Of a stretch of 64,000 nt of DNA, positions 26,376 through 35,511 are shown one piece after another. A model generated the notes under the pieces. It was not told where the DNA came from, searched no databases, and saw only the letters and a program-made list of their open reading frames with translations. Within the stretch, counting starts at the first letter, position 1. Every line of letters starts with the position of its first letter. The stretch is from Solibacillus faecavium (GTDB lineage: Bacteria > Bacillota > Bacilli > Bacillales_A > Planococcaceae): positions 62,001 through 126,000 of the forward strand of contig NZ_JACSPZ010000010.1 of assembly GCF_014836905.1 (NCBI RefSeq), given 5' to 3'. The position numbers and the translations under genes were made by a program.

Positions 26376-26846
26376 TTACTGCATTTCTTTTGTTGGACCC
26401 ATTACCGGTGGAACGTTTAAGCCTGCCTGGCGCAGTAATACAGTCATTTGACCAACATGATGTGTTTGATGTGCAATGACTTTACTCAATAAATCACCGC
26501 GCTGCATCATTCCTCCAAATGCAGGCACTTCCTCTAATAATTGCTCTTCCGTCAATGTGGCTGCTTCTTTTTTATAGGCTTCACGTACTAGCTCATATTT
26601 CTCAATGATTTCTTCCATTGTTTCAGGCTGTGGCATATCTGGTCCCGGAGCAGGAATTTGTAACCCTGCAAATTGACCAAATGCACCTGCTACACTCACT
26701 AAATGCCATGATAACCAACCTAGTGAATTGTGGTCATCGACAATCGCAATTTTCATTTTATCATTCGAAATTGCCTGCATTACTCTTAGTGCACCTTTTG
26801 AAGCTATTGCCCAATCTTTTACGAAATCTTCTGCTACACGATACAT
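26376..26846 (-). CDS. DinB family protein
   Basis: 156 residues of the DinB/YfiT four-helix bundle. The metal-binding triad is present: His in LGWLSWHLV (near 48) and the HxxxH pair in VIAHQTHHVGQM (near 126-130). Family members are damage-inducible or thiol-dependent enzymes, mostly of unknown reaction. GGGGAG before the ATG. Convergent with the TSUP gene. The end PPVMGPTKEMQ is short and unremarkable. Confidence 0.8.
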   Translation of the reverse strand: MYRVAEDFVKDWAIASKGALRVMQAISNDKMKIAIVDDHNSLGWLSWHLVSVAGAFGQFAGLQIPAPGPDMPQPETMEEIIEKYELVREAYKKEAATLTEEQLLEEVPAFGGMMQRGDLLSKVIAHQTHHVGQMTVLLRQAGLNVPPVMGPTKEMQ

Positions 26847-26908
26847 TTAAAACTCCCCTTTTATGATTATTTATACCAATCATACCGAACAACATAAAAA
26901 TGGTCTAT

Positions 26909-27412
26909 TTATAGATATTGCTGAATAATACGCCACGCTTCTACCTTTTCATCGAATGATTTTATATTTTTCCCTGGTATAGGGCTTGTAGACGGCATTT
27001 TCCCATATGAACGATCTTCCAAAACCTCTAGTCCCACATGCTTCTTAAATACTTCAAAACTTTTACCACCATTAAATAAGATAAGTTTAATTTGCGGATA
27101 TTTTTTAAAAAGCGCTACAAAATCATTTGGAATTTCGTTTTTAATCGTCGCATCCAAGCTCCCTTTCCGGTCACAGCTTTTTATTGAATCCCATAAACCG
27201 ATTCTATGTGTACGAAGAAGTCTTATTTTATCATTATAGTTTTCAGGGATACCTGTTGCTAATAGCCTCCCTATAATCGGCCAAAAATGATTTCTGGAAT
27301 TACCGTAGTATTGCTGTTTTTCTAATGATTGTTTTCCTGGCATCGAGCCTATAATAAGCACATATGTCTTATCATCTACAATTGGAGGCAATACATTTTG
27401 TATAGGTTCCAT
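26909..27412 (-). CDS. DNA-deoxyinosine glycosylase (UDG superfamily)
   Basis: 167 residues. The N-terminal VLIIGSMPGKQSLEKQQYYG followed by NSRNHFWPIIG, then GLWDSIKSCDRKGSLD, and C-terminal STSPIP correspond to motifs of the uracil-DNA-glycosylase superfamily branch that removes hypoxanthine (deaminated adenine) and other lesions. The Asn in NSRNHFW fits that branch. It would begin base excision repair in the cytoplasm. AAAGGATGG precedes the ATG. Single gene. Confidence 0.82.
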   Translation of the reverse strand: MEPIQNVLPPIVDDKTYVLIIGSMPGKQSLEKQQYYGNSRNHFWPIIGRLLATGIPENYNDKIRLLRTHRIGLWDSIKSCDRKGSLDATIKNEIPNDFVALFKKYPQIKLILFNGGKSFEVFKKHVGLEVLEDRSYGKMPSTSPIPGKNIKSFDEKVEAWRIIQQYL

Positions 27413-27489
27413 CGTATCCCATCCTTTCTTGTAGATTTAGTATATTAAATACATACAGGACATGCCAAACATCAGGAAATAGTCATAAA

Positions 27490-27552
27490 CTTTCACCCAT
27501 GAAAAAGGCTACTTGCACACCGAGTGAGTTTCGTCGGTTGCAAATAGCACTT
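27490..27552 (-). terminator. Terminator of the second solute-binding protein gene
   Basis: GCTACTTGCA pairs with TGCAAATAGC (one mismatch) and an inner ACCGA with TCGGT; the minus strand continues TTTTTCATGGG. Confidence 0.6.
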
Positions 27553-27558
27553 TTTTGC

Positions 27559-29160
27559 TTATTGATTAATTTGTACGTTTTGGATTTGGTAGATGCCTGT
27601 CGCGTCAACGGATAAACCTGTAACATTATTCGCATATCCTGTTAAGTATGCTTGGTGATGAATGAATGCCGCTGGTGCCTCTGTATTAATCATTTCCTGT
27701 ACTTCCTTATAAATATCTGCACGTACCGCTTCATCTGTTTCAATACGACCTAGTTCCAATAATTCATCCAACTTCGCATTGCTATAGCGAGTACGATTGT
27801 TATTACCGATATCGGATGAGTGGAATAATGGGTAAAGTGCACCATCTGCATCCCCTGTAGAAGGCGCCCATCCTAGCATGAACATGTCATGATCTCCTTT
27901 GGATGTTTTTTCTAAATATGCACCCCATTCCATTACTTCAATTGTTGCTTCGACTTTCAATTGCTTCAATGCTTCTTGTAAAATTATTGCTATTTGTTGA
28001 CGCTGTGGATTGTCATTCGTCCAAATCGCCGTTTTAAAGCCATCAGCAAAGCCTGCCTCCGCTAATAATGCTTTCGCTTCTTCTAAGTTTGTATCCTGTT
28101 TGGTTACATCTTCTGTATACCCCCATACCATAGGTGATAATGGACCAAAGGCTTGCACACCAAAATCATCAAATACTCCTTTAATAATTGCTTCACGGTC
28201 TAATGCTTTTGTGATGGCTTGACGAACTTTCGGGTTATCGAATGGTGCCTTTTCCGTATTGAAGCCTAAGTATGAAATAGATACGGAAGGTTGCTTTAAT
28301 ACTTGTGCAAACCCTTCTACTAGTGGTACTTCTGTTGGTTGCACTGGATCTATAATATGTGCATATCCAGCTTCTAAATCCGCTGCACGTGTTGCACTTT
28401 CAGGTACTGTTTTAAAGACCGCTGAATCGTAAGCAACTTGCTCACCCCAGTATTCTGTATTTTTCACTAAACGAATTTCCTGACCTGGTGACCACTTCTC
28501 TAATTTTAAGAAACCTGTACCGATAGGGTTCTCATTTCCGTAAGCACGTGCCTCTCCGCCATTTTCCATCCGTTTATAGTCTTCTTCAATAACAGCTGGG
28601 CTCATAATATTACCCCCTGGATGTGTTAAAGCAAATAATAGCGGTCCATACGGTTTCTCTGTTTTAATTTGAACTGTATAATCATCCACAACTACAATCT
28701 CTGAAATCGGTTCAAAGTTTGAAAGACGTGGCGAAGCGATATTCGGGTCAAGTAAACGGTCCAAATTCACCTTTACTGCTTCAGCATTAAATTCTGTGCC
28801 ATCATGGAATTTTACCCCTTGGCGCAATTTTAATTGTAGAGTCAAATCGTCTACATATTCCCATGATTCTGCTAATAATGGCTCAATTTCACCAGTCTCA
28901 AAGTTTCGAACAACTAATGTTTCGAAAATATTGCGTTGTATATTTGACGAAGGAATATCATTTGAACCGTGGGGATCCAATTCTACTGCCTCTGAAAGCA
29001 CTTCTATTACTAACTCGCCCCCTTGAGCATCTGTCTTTTCTGTAGTTTCATTTGTAGCTGCTTCATTCTTCTCTGATGTCGCATTTTCATCACCGCTACA
29101 TGCGGCTAACAATAAAAGAAAAGAGAACGTTAATAACATCCAAAACCTATGTAACTTCAT
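27559..29160 (-). CDS. ABC transporter solute-binding lipoprotein, family 5, paralogue
   Basis: 533 residues. Signal peptide MKLHRFWMLLTFSFLLLL and lipobox LAAC. The mature part aligns throughout with the protein at 21.8 kb: YLGFNTEKAPFDNPKVRQAI, WTNDNPQRQQIAIILQEALK, EVMEWGAYLEKT and HHQAYLTGY all recur. It is therefore a duplicated peptide/glutathione-type binder. I use the ATG eight bases after AAGGAG; a GTG three codons earlier overlaps the RBS. No permease genes are next to it. The upstream amidohydrolase on the same strand has its own terminator. Confidence 0.9.
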   Translation of the reverse strand: MKLHRFWMLLTFSFLLLLAACSGDENATSEKNEAATNETTEKTDAQGGELVIEVLSEAVELDPHGSNDIPSSNIQRNIFETLVVRNFETGEIEPLLAESWEYVDDLTLQLKLRQGVKFHDGTEFNAEAVKVNLDRLLDPNIASPRLSNFEPISEIVVVDDYTVQIKTEKPYGPLLFALTHPGGNIMSPAVIEEDYKRMENGGEARAYGNENPIGTGFLKLEKWSPGQEIRLVKNTEYWGEQVAYDSAVFKTVPESATRAADLEAGYAHIIDPVQPTEVPLVEGFAQVLKQPSVSISYLGFNTEKAPFDNPKVRQAITKALDREAIIKGVFDDFGVQAFGPLSPMVWGYTEDVTKQDTNLEEAKALLAEAGFADGFKTAIWTNDNPQRQQIAIILQEALKQLKVEATIEVMEWGAYLEKTSKGDHDMFMLGWAPSTGDADGALYPLFHSSDIGNNNRTRYSNAKLDELLELGRIETDEAVRADIYKEVQEMINTEAPAAFIHHQAYLTGYANNVTGLSVDATGIYQIQNVQINQ

Positions 29161-29261
29161 TTTTAACACTCCTTATATAACTGAATTTTCAATTTTTTAT
29201 ATCATAGCTTTTTATAGAAGACATTTCAATGTTTTTTCATATATGTTTACTTGGATTATTT

Positions 29262-29303
29262 TTCCCAAAACTAAAAGAACCACAGGTAGTCTGTGATTCT
29301 TTT
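29262..29303 (-). terminator. Terminator of the amidohydrolase gene
   Basis: AAAAGAACCACAG (29273-29285) pairs with CTGTGATTCTTTT (29291-29303), one mismatch; T-tracts on both strands. Confidence 0.78.
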
Positions 29304-29314
29304 AATTTTATTAT

Positions 29315-30892
29315 TTATTTTTGGTATACTACATTACCTGCAACAACTGTTTTTAATGCAGTTGTTTGTAATATTTCATCGGCAGTGCAATGTAATAGAT
29401 CTTTATCTAGTATTGTAAAGTCTGCATCGTATCCTGAGCGGATGTAACCCCGTTCATTTTCTTGACAAATGGCCTCAGCACTTCCCACAGTGTACATTTT
29501 TACGGCTTCAAAGCGTGTTAGCTTTTGTTCAGCACCATATCCGTCATGCGTATCTTCTAGCTTTTTACGTTCTACTGCTGCATAGATTGTTTCAAATGGA
29601 CTAATGGCTTCTATCGGCGCATCGGTTCCTGCCGCGCACATTAAGCCTTCTTCACCAAAAGTCTTCCATGCATACAAATGACCAGAACGGTTTTCCCCCA
29701 GCTTTTCAAGTATCCATGGGAAATCTGACGTTACAAAAGCAGGCTGTAAATCCAAAATAACAGACAGCTTTTTTATTCGATTTAGCTGCTCTTCCGATAC
29801 GAGACAGCAATGAATGAGGCGGTCACGCTTTCCTTTAGCAACCGGGTATTTCTCTAAATATGGTAATACTTGTTCCATACTACCGTCTCCAATAATATGA
29901 ATGGCTACTGCTTCCCCGTATTTTCTCGCTAATTGAATAAGGGCTTCCAGTTGTTCATCTGTATGAATGAGCATACCTTTATTATCAGCTTCATTTACAT
30001 ATGGTTCCAGAACTGCAGCTGTCGAGCCTCCAAAGGATCCATCAGCAAAAATCTTCATTGCACCGGGCTCGATAAACGGTTCATCAAATGACACATTATT
30101 TATAACCATTTCTTCAAAGACTGTATGGTGACGCAATAAATTGACACGGAAATGTTTTTTGCCACCAACAACACGCTGATAAGCTGTTAGTGGATTGGTA
30201 TACTGTCCAAAATAGGCCATTTCCTCGGTATGTCCGCCTGTTAATCCATAAGATTGCATATGTTCAATGGCCAGTTGAAGGTAATGCTCCAAACTAGCAA
30301 TATAGCTTTCTCCTTCTTGCTGGAAAGTAGACGAAACCAAATTCATAGCTTGCTCATACAGTAAGCCATTCAGCTCGCCATTTTTATGCCGCCCCAATTT
30401 TCCGCCTTCCGGATCTGGTGTGTCTTTTGTTACACCTGCTAATTGGAGTGCTGCTGAATTTACTAATGCAACATGGTGACAAACGCGATTGAGGAATATG
30501 GGTTTGTTAGTGATAGCATCTAGTTCTTCTTTTGTTGGTATTTGACCATCTATAAATTGATTATCATTCCAACCATCGCCCATTAACCATTGCCCTTCAT
30601 CAAGCAGACTTGCCGCATTCTGTACAAGTTCCAAAATTTCCTTTCCACTCTTCGCCTGCGTTAAATCCAGTCGCATTAACTTTGCGCCATGCCCAATCAT
30701 ATGCAAATGACTATCGACAAAGCCTGGATACATGAATGCGCCTTGTAGATCGATAATTTCATCAGCCTTTTCCTGTAATTGATCGAAATCTCCTGTTTCT
30801 ATAATTTTGCCTTCATGAACAAGTACAGCCTGAACTGTACTTCCTTCTTGTTCCATCGTATAAATCGTGCCATTTGTCCATAGTTGTTTCAT
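29315..30892 (-). CDS. YtcJ-like amidohydrolase family 3 enzyme
   Basis: 525 residues of the metal-dependent amidohydrolase superfamily. Metal-binding HxH is DSHLHMIGHG near residue 62; later HIIGDG, the RLIHCCLVS block and the catalytic Asp in AAGTDAPIEAISPF complete the site. The N-terminal beta domain (TNGTIYTMEQ) is typical of the YtcJ/exoenzyme-regulatory AepA group. Substrate unknown. Start at ATG 30892, nine bases from AGGGGA; a TTG three codons upstream is less likely. It lies 17 bp after the lipoprotein gene and is probably co-transcribed with it. Confidence 0.87.
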   Translation of the reverse strand: MKQLWTNGTIYTMEQEGSTVQAVLVHEGKIIETGDFDQLQEKADEIIDLQGAFMYPGFVDSHLHMIGHGAKLMRLDLTQAKSGKEILELVQNAASLLDEGQWLMGDGWNDNQFIDGQIPTKEELDAITNKPIFLNRVCHHVALVNSAALQLAGVTKDTPDPEGGKLGRHKNGELNGLLYEQAMNLVSSTFQQEGESYIASLEHYLQLAIEHMQSYGLTGGHTEEMAYFGQYTNPLTAYQRVVGGKKHFRVNLLRHHTVFEEMVINNVSFDEPFIEPGAMKIFADGSFGGSTAAVLEPYVNEADNKGMLIHTDEQLEALIQLARKYGEAVAIHIIGDGSMEQVLPYLEKYPVAKGKRDRLIHCCLVSEEQLNRIKKLSVILDLQPAFVTSDFPWILEKLGENRSGHLYAWKTFGEEGLMCAAGTDAPIEAISPFETIYAAVERKKLEDTHDGYGAEQKLTRFEAVKMYTVGSAEAICQENERGYIRSGYDADFTILDKDLLHCTADEILQTTALKTVVAGNVVYQK

Positions 30893-30909
30893 CTCCCACA
30901 ATCCCCTAT

Positions 30910-31416
30910 CTACATATCAAATTCACTTCTTAAGTAAGGCTGTCCTATGTTCATATGATCCAATGCCGGTTCATACGAGCCTTTATGAATAAATGTAATT
31001 TCATCAATATCCGATAAATTTTCGAAGTAAGAGCGTGCTAATGTTTCTACGAACATTCTCGCTCCAGCAGAACCTTGAATAGTATAAATATCGTCGCCTA
31101 AATTTAACACTAAGCTTTTACTCTCAGTTTCTAGTGTATAATCCAATAGCTCTACGTCATGCTCATTTACTTCCTCGAAAATAAAAGGTACTAGGTTTCC
31201 TTCATCGCCTTCAAATTCTTCTTCAAATGGAACTGTATTTTCAGCATTTGCATCTGATTTATATAAAGTAATCATTTTTTCCTCTACATTTGTATCACCT
31301 TGAGTTACATCATCTGTAGTATTTCCCGGGACATTATTTGTTATATCTGTTGTATCTTCCGTCCCACATGCTGCCAGCACAAATATAAGTAACAAAGTAA
31401 AAAATAGCTTCTTCAT
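30910..31416 (-). CDS. GerMN-like lipoprotein
   Basis: 168 residues. Signal peptide MKKLFFTLLLIFVLAAC with a clean lipobox, then an Asp/Asn/Thr linker (20-50). The C-terminal 110 residues resemble the GerMN fold: a strand SLVLNLGDDIYTIQGSAG, the helix RMFVETLARSYFENL, then DIDEITFIHKG. GerMN domains occur in spore-germination and cell-envelope lipoproteins. The match is by pattern only. AAGGAG before the ATG. The amidohydrolase follows after 17 bp. Confidence 0.65.
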   Translation of the reverse strand: MKKLFFTLLLIFVLAACGTEDTTDITNNVPGNTTDDVTQGDTNVEEKMITLYKSDANAENTVPFEEEFEGDEGNLVPFIFEEVNEHDVELLDYTLETESKSLVLNLGDDIYTIQGSAGARMFVETLARSYFENLSDIDEITFIHKGSYEPALDHMNIGQPYLRSEFDM

Positions 31417-31567
31417 TGTTGGACCACTCCTTTTGATGTGTTACTTCCACGATAACGAATATACTCTCAATTTTCAAACTTTTATAATAATAAAGTTGTA
31501 TTTTATAGGAATTCGCGCCTTAAACCATAAAATCCCAATACTGAATATAAATTGTTTTCAAAATATA

Positions 31568-31596
31568 TTGACAATGATAATTCGCTCTAATAATAT
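31568..31596 (+). promoter_or_regulatory. Sigma-A promoter of the bmrCD-like operon
   Basis: TTGACA (31568-31573), 17-nt spacer, TAATAT (31591-31596). It points at the leader ORF, whose ATG lies 46 bases downstream. A near-consensus promoter fits constitutive initiation with control by the leader. Confidence 0.8.
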
Positions 31597-31641
31597 TAAG
31601 GAACACTAAATAAATTGGAACAAGGAAAGGAGATTAGGGGC

Positions 31642-31722
31642 ATGAAGACAACACCTTTAGATGTACACGTTTCAAAGCGACAACTTCATATTTCCCTTTT
31701 CCGTACTTTTGTTTTAATTTAG
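31642..31722 (+). CDS. 26-residue leader peptide of the exporter operon
   Basis: ATG at 31642 with AAAGGAG upstream, TAG at 31720. The product starts MKTTPLDVHVSKRQLHISLF and ends RTFVLI. It directly precedes two terminators. In B. subtilis the equivalent operon begins with a short leader gene (bmrB) that controls bmrCD by ribosome-mediated attenuation under translation-inhibiting antibiotics. Position and size suggest the same role here. The peptide itself matches nothing I know. Confidence 0.65.
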   Translation: MKTTPLDVHVSKRQLHISLFRTFVLI

Positions 31723-31737
31723 CTTGCACTTTTAAAT

Positions 31738-31773
31738 AAAGGGCACGGATTTGGACTTCCTTGTGCTTTTTTT
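31738..31773 (+). terminator. Attenuator-like terminator 1
   Basis: GCAC (31743) pairs with GTGC (31763), extended by GGA/TCC, then seven T. Its left side (AAAGGGC) can instead pair with GCACTTT at about 31726-31732 just after the leader stop, which would act as an antiterminator. Confidence 0.6.
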
Positions 31774-31780
31774 CGTAATG

Positions 31781-31816
31781 ACACCTTTTCGAAAAATCGA
31801 AAGAGGTGTTTTTTTG
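31781..31816 (+). terminator. Attenuator-like terminator 2
   Basis: ACACCTTTTCGA pairs with TCGAAAGAGGTGT (one bulge) around AAAA, followed by seven T. The left arm ACACCTTT is also present in codons 4-6 of the leader (31651-31658), so the leader can compete for the right arm. Confidence 0.75.
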
Positions 31817-31891
31817 TTGGATAAAGGCTTTTAAATGTTCTAAATCCAGGAAAACAGTGCTACTTAGTGAAAAAATTCAGGAGGGCTTTGT

Positions 31892-31945
31892 ATGACAATC
31901 TTTATGCGAAAACTATTAAAAACGGATCGATTCGATGATGGGTAG
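31892..31945 (+). CDS. Second mini-ORF (17 codons) before bmrC-like gene
   Basis: ATG at 31892 with the strong RBS CAGGAGGG, TAG at 31943. Product MTIFMRKLLKTDRFDDG. It ends 37 bp before the ABC gene. The strong RBS argues that it is translated; it might be a second leader or serve to couple translation. Confidence 0.5.
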   Translation: MTIFMRKLLKTDRFDDG

Positions 31946-31982
31946 CCAATGCTACAAACTTTATAGAAGGAAGGTATAAGTA

Positions 31983-33725
31983 ATGTTTAATGTGTTTGTG
32001 AAATTAAAATGGTTTTTTAAACAGTACCGTAAGCAGTACACCGTTGCTATTACGCTATTGATAATTGCAAGTTTTATAGAAGTATTACCACCTTGGATTT
32101 TAGGTGAAGCCATTGATGTTATGACCGGTGGCGATATGGATCAGGCACAGCTTCTTAAGTATGTCGGATTTATTCTGGCAGCTGCAATCGCAAGCTATGG
32201 ATTAAACTTCTATTGGCAATACCAGTTATTCGGTGGTTCAATTGCACTGGACCGAATATTGCGAAAAAAATTAATGCATCAATTTCTGCAAATGACCCCT
32301 ACATTTTATGAAAAAAACCGTACAGGGGACTTAATGGCTAAAGCTACAAATGATTTAAATGCCGTCACTCTAACAGCAGGATTTGGTATCATGACGCTAA
32401 TTGATTCGACGGTGTTTATGGCACTTATTATTTTGGCAATGGGCTTCTTCATCTCCTGGAAACTAACTTTCTTTGCAATGCTCCCAATACCGGTCATGGC
32501 AATCATTATTCAATATTTAGGTAAGATTGTCCATGAGCGTTATATGATTGCACAAGGTGCGTTCGGTGAAATGAATGACAACGTTTTGGAATCTGTTGCG
32601 GGAACACGTGTTATCCGCGCTTACGTCCAAGAAAGTAAAGACGAAGAACGTTTTGAAGAGATGAGCGAAAATATCTTTGTTAAAAATATGCGCGTTGCCT
32701 ATATTAATGGTCTTTTTATGCCAATTACAAAAATCGGAACAGGAGTCTGTTACGTTATCGCGCTTGGGTACGGAGCCGTCCTTGTATCAAATGAGGCGCT
32801 AACAGTCGGTCAACTTGTATCCTTTAATGTGTATTTAGGGCTTGCAATCTGGCCAATGTTCGCAATTGGCGAGCTGATTAACGTCATGCAGCAAGGAAGT
32901 GCATCTCTTGACCGTGTACAGGATACATTAGAGTATGAAGCAGATGTTAAAAATCCAAATGCTCCAATGAATCATAACGTACCCAATTCAATTGGTTTTT
33001 CTGAGTTTACTTTCCAATACCCTTTATCTCAGGTAAAAAACTTACAGCAAATTTCATTGAATTTACAAAAAGGGCAAACTCTTGGCATTGTCGGAAAGAC
33101 AGGTGCCGGAAAAACAACCTTCATTCGCCAGCTATTGCGTGAGTACCCGTTAGGAGACGGGCAAATTATTATTAATAATACCGATTTGGCACATATGACG
33201 AAGGAACAAATTTTAGATTGGATTGGCTATGTACCACAAGATCATGTGCTATTTTCTCGTACCATTCGTGAAAATATATTGTTCGGAAAAGAAGATGCAT
33301 CATCAGCAGATATTGATGAGGCTATTCGCTTAGCAGACTTCGAAAAAGACTTAGCGAATTTACCACTAGGCATCGAAACACTAGTAGGGGAAAAAGGAGT
33401 ATCCTTATCCGGCGGACAAAAACAGCGTGTTTCAATCGCACGTGCACTAATTAAAGATCCGGAAATTTTAATTCTGGATGATTCCTTATCTGCGGTAGAT
33501 GCCAAAACAGAATCAAAAATAATTGAAAATATTCAAACAGAGCGCGCTGGGAAAACAACTATCATTTCAACTCACCGCTTATCAGGAATTCAGCATGCGG
33601 ATGAAATAATTGTACTGGATGATGGTTTTATCGTTGAACGGGGTACACATGAAGAGCTTCTACGCTTAGGTGGTTGGTACAAAGAGCAATTTGACCGCCA
33701 GCAGCTTGAGGAGGTAAAACAATGA
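31983..33725 (+). CDS. bmrC: ABC multidrug exporter half, BmrC (YheI)-like
   Basis: 580 residues: six-helix exporter domain (about 15-300), then the nucleotide-binding domain with Walker A GKTGAGKTT, Q-loop YVPQDH, signature SLSGGQKQR, and Walker B ILILDDSLSAVD. The residue after Walker B is Asp instead of catalytic Glu, the degenerate-site feature of BmrC-type subunits. H-loop STHRLSG is intact. With the next gene it forms a heterodimeric drug exporter with one weak and one full ATP site. The RBS is GAAGGAAGG. Expression is likely gated by the leader. Confidence 0.88.
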   Translation: MFNVFVKLKWFFKQYRKQYTVAITLLIIASFIEVLPPWILGEAIDVMTGGDMDQAQLLKYVGFILAAAIASYGLNFYWQYQLFGGSIALDRILRKKLMHQFLQMTPTFYEKNRTGDLMAKATNDLNAVTLTAGFGIMTLIDSTVFMALIILAMGFFISWKLTFFAMLPIPVMAIIIQYLGKIVHERYMIAQGAFGEMNDNVLESVAGTRVIRAYVQESKDEERFEEMSENIFVKNMRVAYINGLFMPITKIGTGVCYVIALGYGAVLVSNEALTVGQLVSFNVYLGLAIWPMFAIGELINVMQQGSASLDRVQDTLEYEADVKNPNAPMNHNVPNSIGFSEFTFQYPLSQVKNLQQISLNLQKGQTLGIVGKTGAGKTTFIRQLLREYPLGDGQIIINNTDLAHMTKEQILDWIGYVPQDHVLFSRTIRENILFGKEDASSADIDEAIRLADFEKDLANLPLGIETLVGEKGVSLSGGQKQRVSIARALIKDPEILILDDSLSAVDAKTESKIIENIQTERAGKTTIISTHRLSGIQHADEIIVLDDGFIVERGTHEELLRLGGWYKEQFDRQQLEEVKQ

Positions 33726-35458
33726 GTACATCGAAGCGACTGTATCTTTATGCTTTAAAATTTAAAAAGCCGATTTTAATCGGATTATCATTATTAACAA
33801 TTGCTGTTGCAACAGATATTGCAGGTCCATTTATCGCAAAATATATTATCGACCACTACATGGAACCAGGTAATTTACAGGCAGAGCCAATTGCGATTTT
33901 ATTATCGATTTTCTTCTTGTTATCCGTGCTGACTGCTGTGTTCCGTTATTTAATGTTCATCTTTTTACAACGGGGTGCAAACTTTGTCATTCAACAGCTA
34001 CGGAAAGATGTGTTCGGACATATTCAAAAGCTACCAATTGAATACTTTGATAACTTGCCAGCCGGTAAAGTAGTTGCCCGTGTCACAAATGATACAGAGG
34101 CTATTCGAAACCTTTACGTAACCGTACTTTCGCAATTTGCGAACAGCTTTATTACCATTGCAGGGGTATATATAGCTTTATTTATTTTAAATTGGAAAAT
34201 GGCGCTTTTTGCCCTAGTGCTCATTCCAATCGTCTATATTTGGATGATTTTATACCGTAAATTTGCTTCACAATACAATCATGTCATTCGTACAAAAATT
34301 GCCGATATTAATGCGATGATTAATGAATCGATTAATGGAATGACAATTATTCAGGCTTTCCGCCGCGAAGATCAGATGAGACTTGAATTTGATGAGATGA
34401 ACGATGAGCATTACCAATACAACCGTAAACTTTTATTATTGGATTCTGCGACTTCACATAACTTAGTAAATATTTTACGACTTGGTATGTTCGCTGTATT
34501 CGTTTATTACTTCGGTACACAATCGATGACATTGCCTGAAGCAGTATCAGCAGGTACACTTTATGCATTTGTTGATTATATTACACGTCTATTCAATCCA
34601 ATTACTAACTTGGTCAATCAATTTTCGCAACTGGAACGTTCACTTGTAGCGGGTACCCGTGTATTCGAGTTACTTGATCAGCCGGGAGAAGAAGTAAGCA
34701 AAGAAAGAATTGAGCGCTACAAAGGAAATGTTGTATTTGATCATGTTTCATTTGCATACAAAAATGACGATTATGTATTAAAAAATATTCACTTTGAAGC
34801 AAAGGAAGGCGAAACTATTGCACTTGTTGGTCATACAGGCTCAGGAAAAAGTTCAATCATGAATTTGTTATTCTGCTTCTATGACCCACAAAAAGGACGT
34901 ATTATCATTGATGGGCAGGATATTACAAAGCTGCCTCGACAAGCAATTCGTGAACATATGGGTATTGTATTACAGGACCCGTATTTATTTACCGGAACGA
35001 TTGCATCAAATGTTAGCTTGAATGATGCGCGTATTTCACGTGAGATGGTTGAAAATGCACTGGAGGCGGTCGGTGGTGACCGTGTTTTATCAAAATTCGA
35101 AAAAGGAATTGATGAACCAGTAATCGAAAAAGGAAGTACCCTTTCATCTGGTCAGCGCCAATTAATCTCATTTGCACGGGCATTAGCATTTGACCCAGCC
35201 ATTTTGATTTTGGATGAAGCAACATCTAATATTGATTCTGAAACAGAAGAGATTATTCAGCATGCGATGGATGTACTAAAAAAGGGACGGACTACTTTCA
35301 TCATTGCACATCGTCTTTCTACTATTAAAAATGCAGATAAAATTTTAGTATTAGACCGTGGTGAAATCGTTGAGCAAGGCAGCCATGATGAGCTAGTTGC
35401 ACTTGGCGGCAAATATGAATTGATGTATCGATTACAATCAGGTTCGTTAATTTCTTAA
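33722..35458 (+). CDS. bmrD: ABC multidrug exporter half, BmrD (YheH)-like
   Basis: 578 residues; the ATG overlaps the bmrC stop by 4 bp (ATGA), so translation is coupled. Six-helix domain, then Walker A GHTGSGKSS, Q-loop VLQDPYLF, signature TLSSGQRQL (second Gly of LSGGQ replaced by Ser), Walker B ILILDEATSNID with the catalytic Glu, and H-loop IAHRLST. This is the partner that supplies the functional catalytic Glu, as in known asymmetric exporters. A strong terminator follows. Export of several drugs is inferred from BmrCD. Confidence 0.88.
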   Translation: MSTSKRLYLYALKFKKPILIGLSLLTIAVATDIAGPFIAKYIIDHYMEPGNLQAEPIAILLSIFFLLSVLTAVFRYLMFIFLQRGANFVIQQLRKDVFGHIQKLPIEYFDNLPAGKVVARVTNDTEAIRNLYVTVLSQFANSFITIAGVYIALFILNWKMALFALVLIPIVYIWMILYRKFASQYNHVIRTKIADINAMINESINGMTIIQAFRREDQMRLEFDEMNDEHYQYNRKLLLLDSATSHNLVNILRLGMFAVFVYYFGTQSMTLPEAVSAGTLYAFVDYITRLFNPITNLVNQFSQLERSLVAGTRVFELLDQPGEEVSKERIERYKGNVVFDHVSFAYKNDDYVLKNIHFEAKEGETIALVGHTGSGKSSIMNLLFCFYDPQKGRIIIDGQDITKLPRQAIREHMGIVLQDPYLFTGTIASNVSLNDARISREMVENALEAVGGDRVLSKFEKGIDEPVIEKGSTLSSGQRQLISFARALAFDPAILILDEATSNIDSETEEIIQHAMDVLKKGRTTFIIAHRLSTIKNADKILVLDRGEIVEQGSHDELVALGGKYELMYRLQSGSLIS

Positions 35459-35464
35459 AAGCAA

Positions 35465-35505
35465 AAGGTGCGGTCCGGAAATTCATTTCGGACAGCACCC
35501 TTTTT
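35465..35505 (+). terminator. Bidirectional terminator between bmrD and MMPL gene
   Basis: AGGTGCGGTCCG (from 35466) pairs with CGGACAGCACCCT (from 35489) with a G/A mismatch, then TTTTTCTATTTTT. Confidence 0.85.
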
Positions 35506-35511
35506 CTATTT

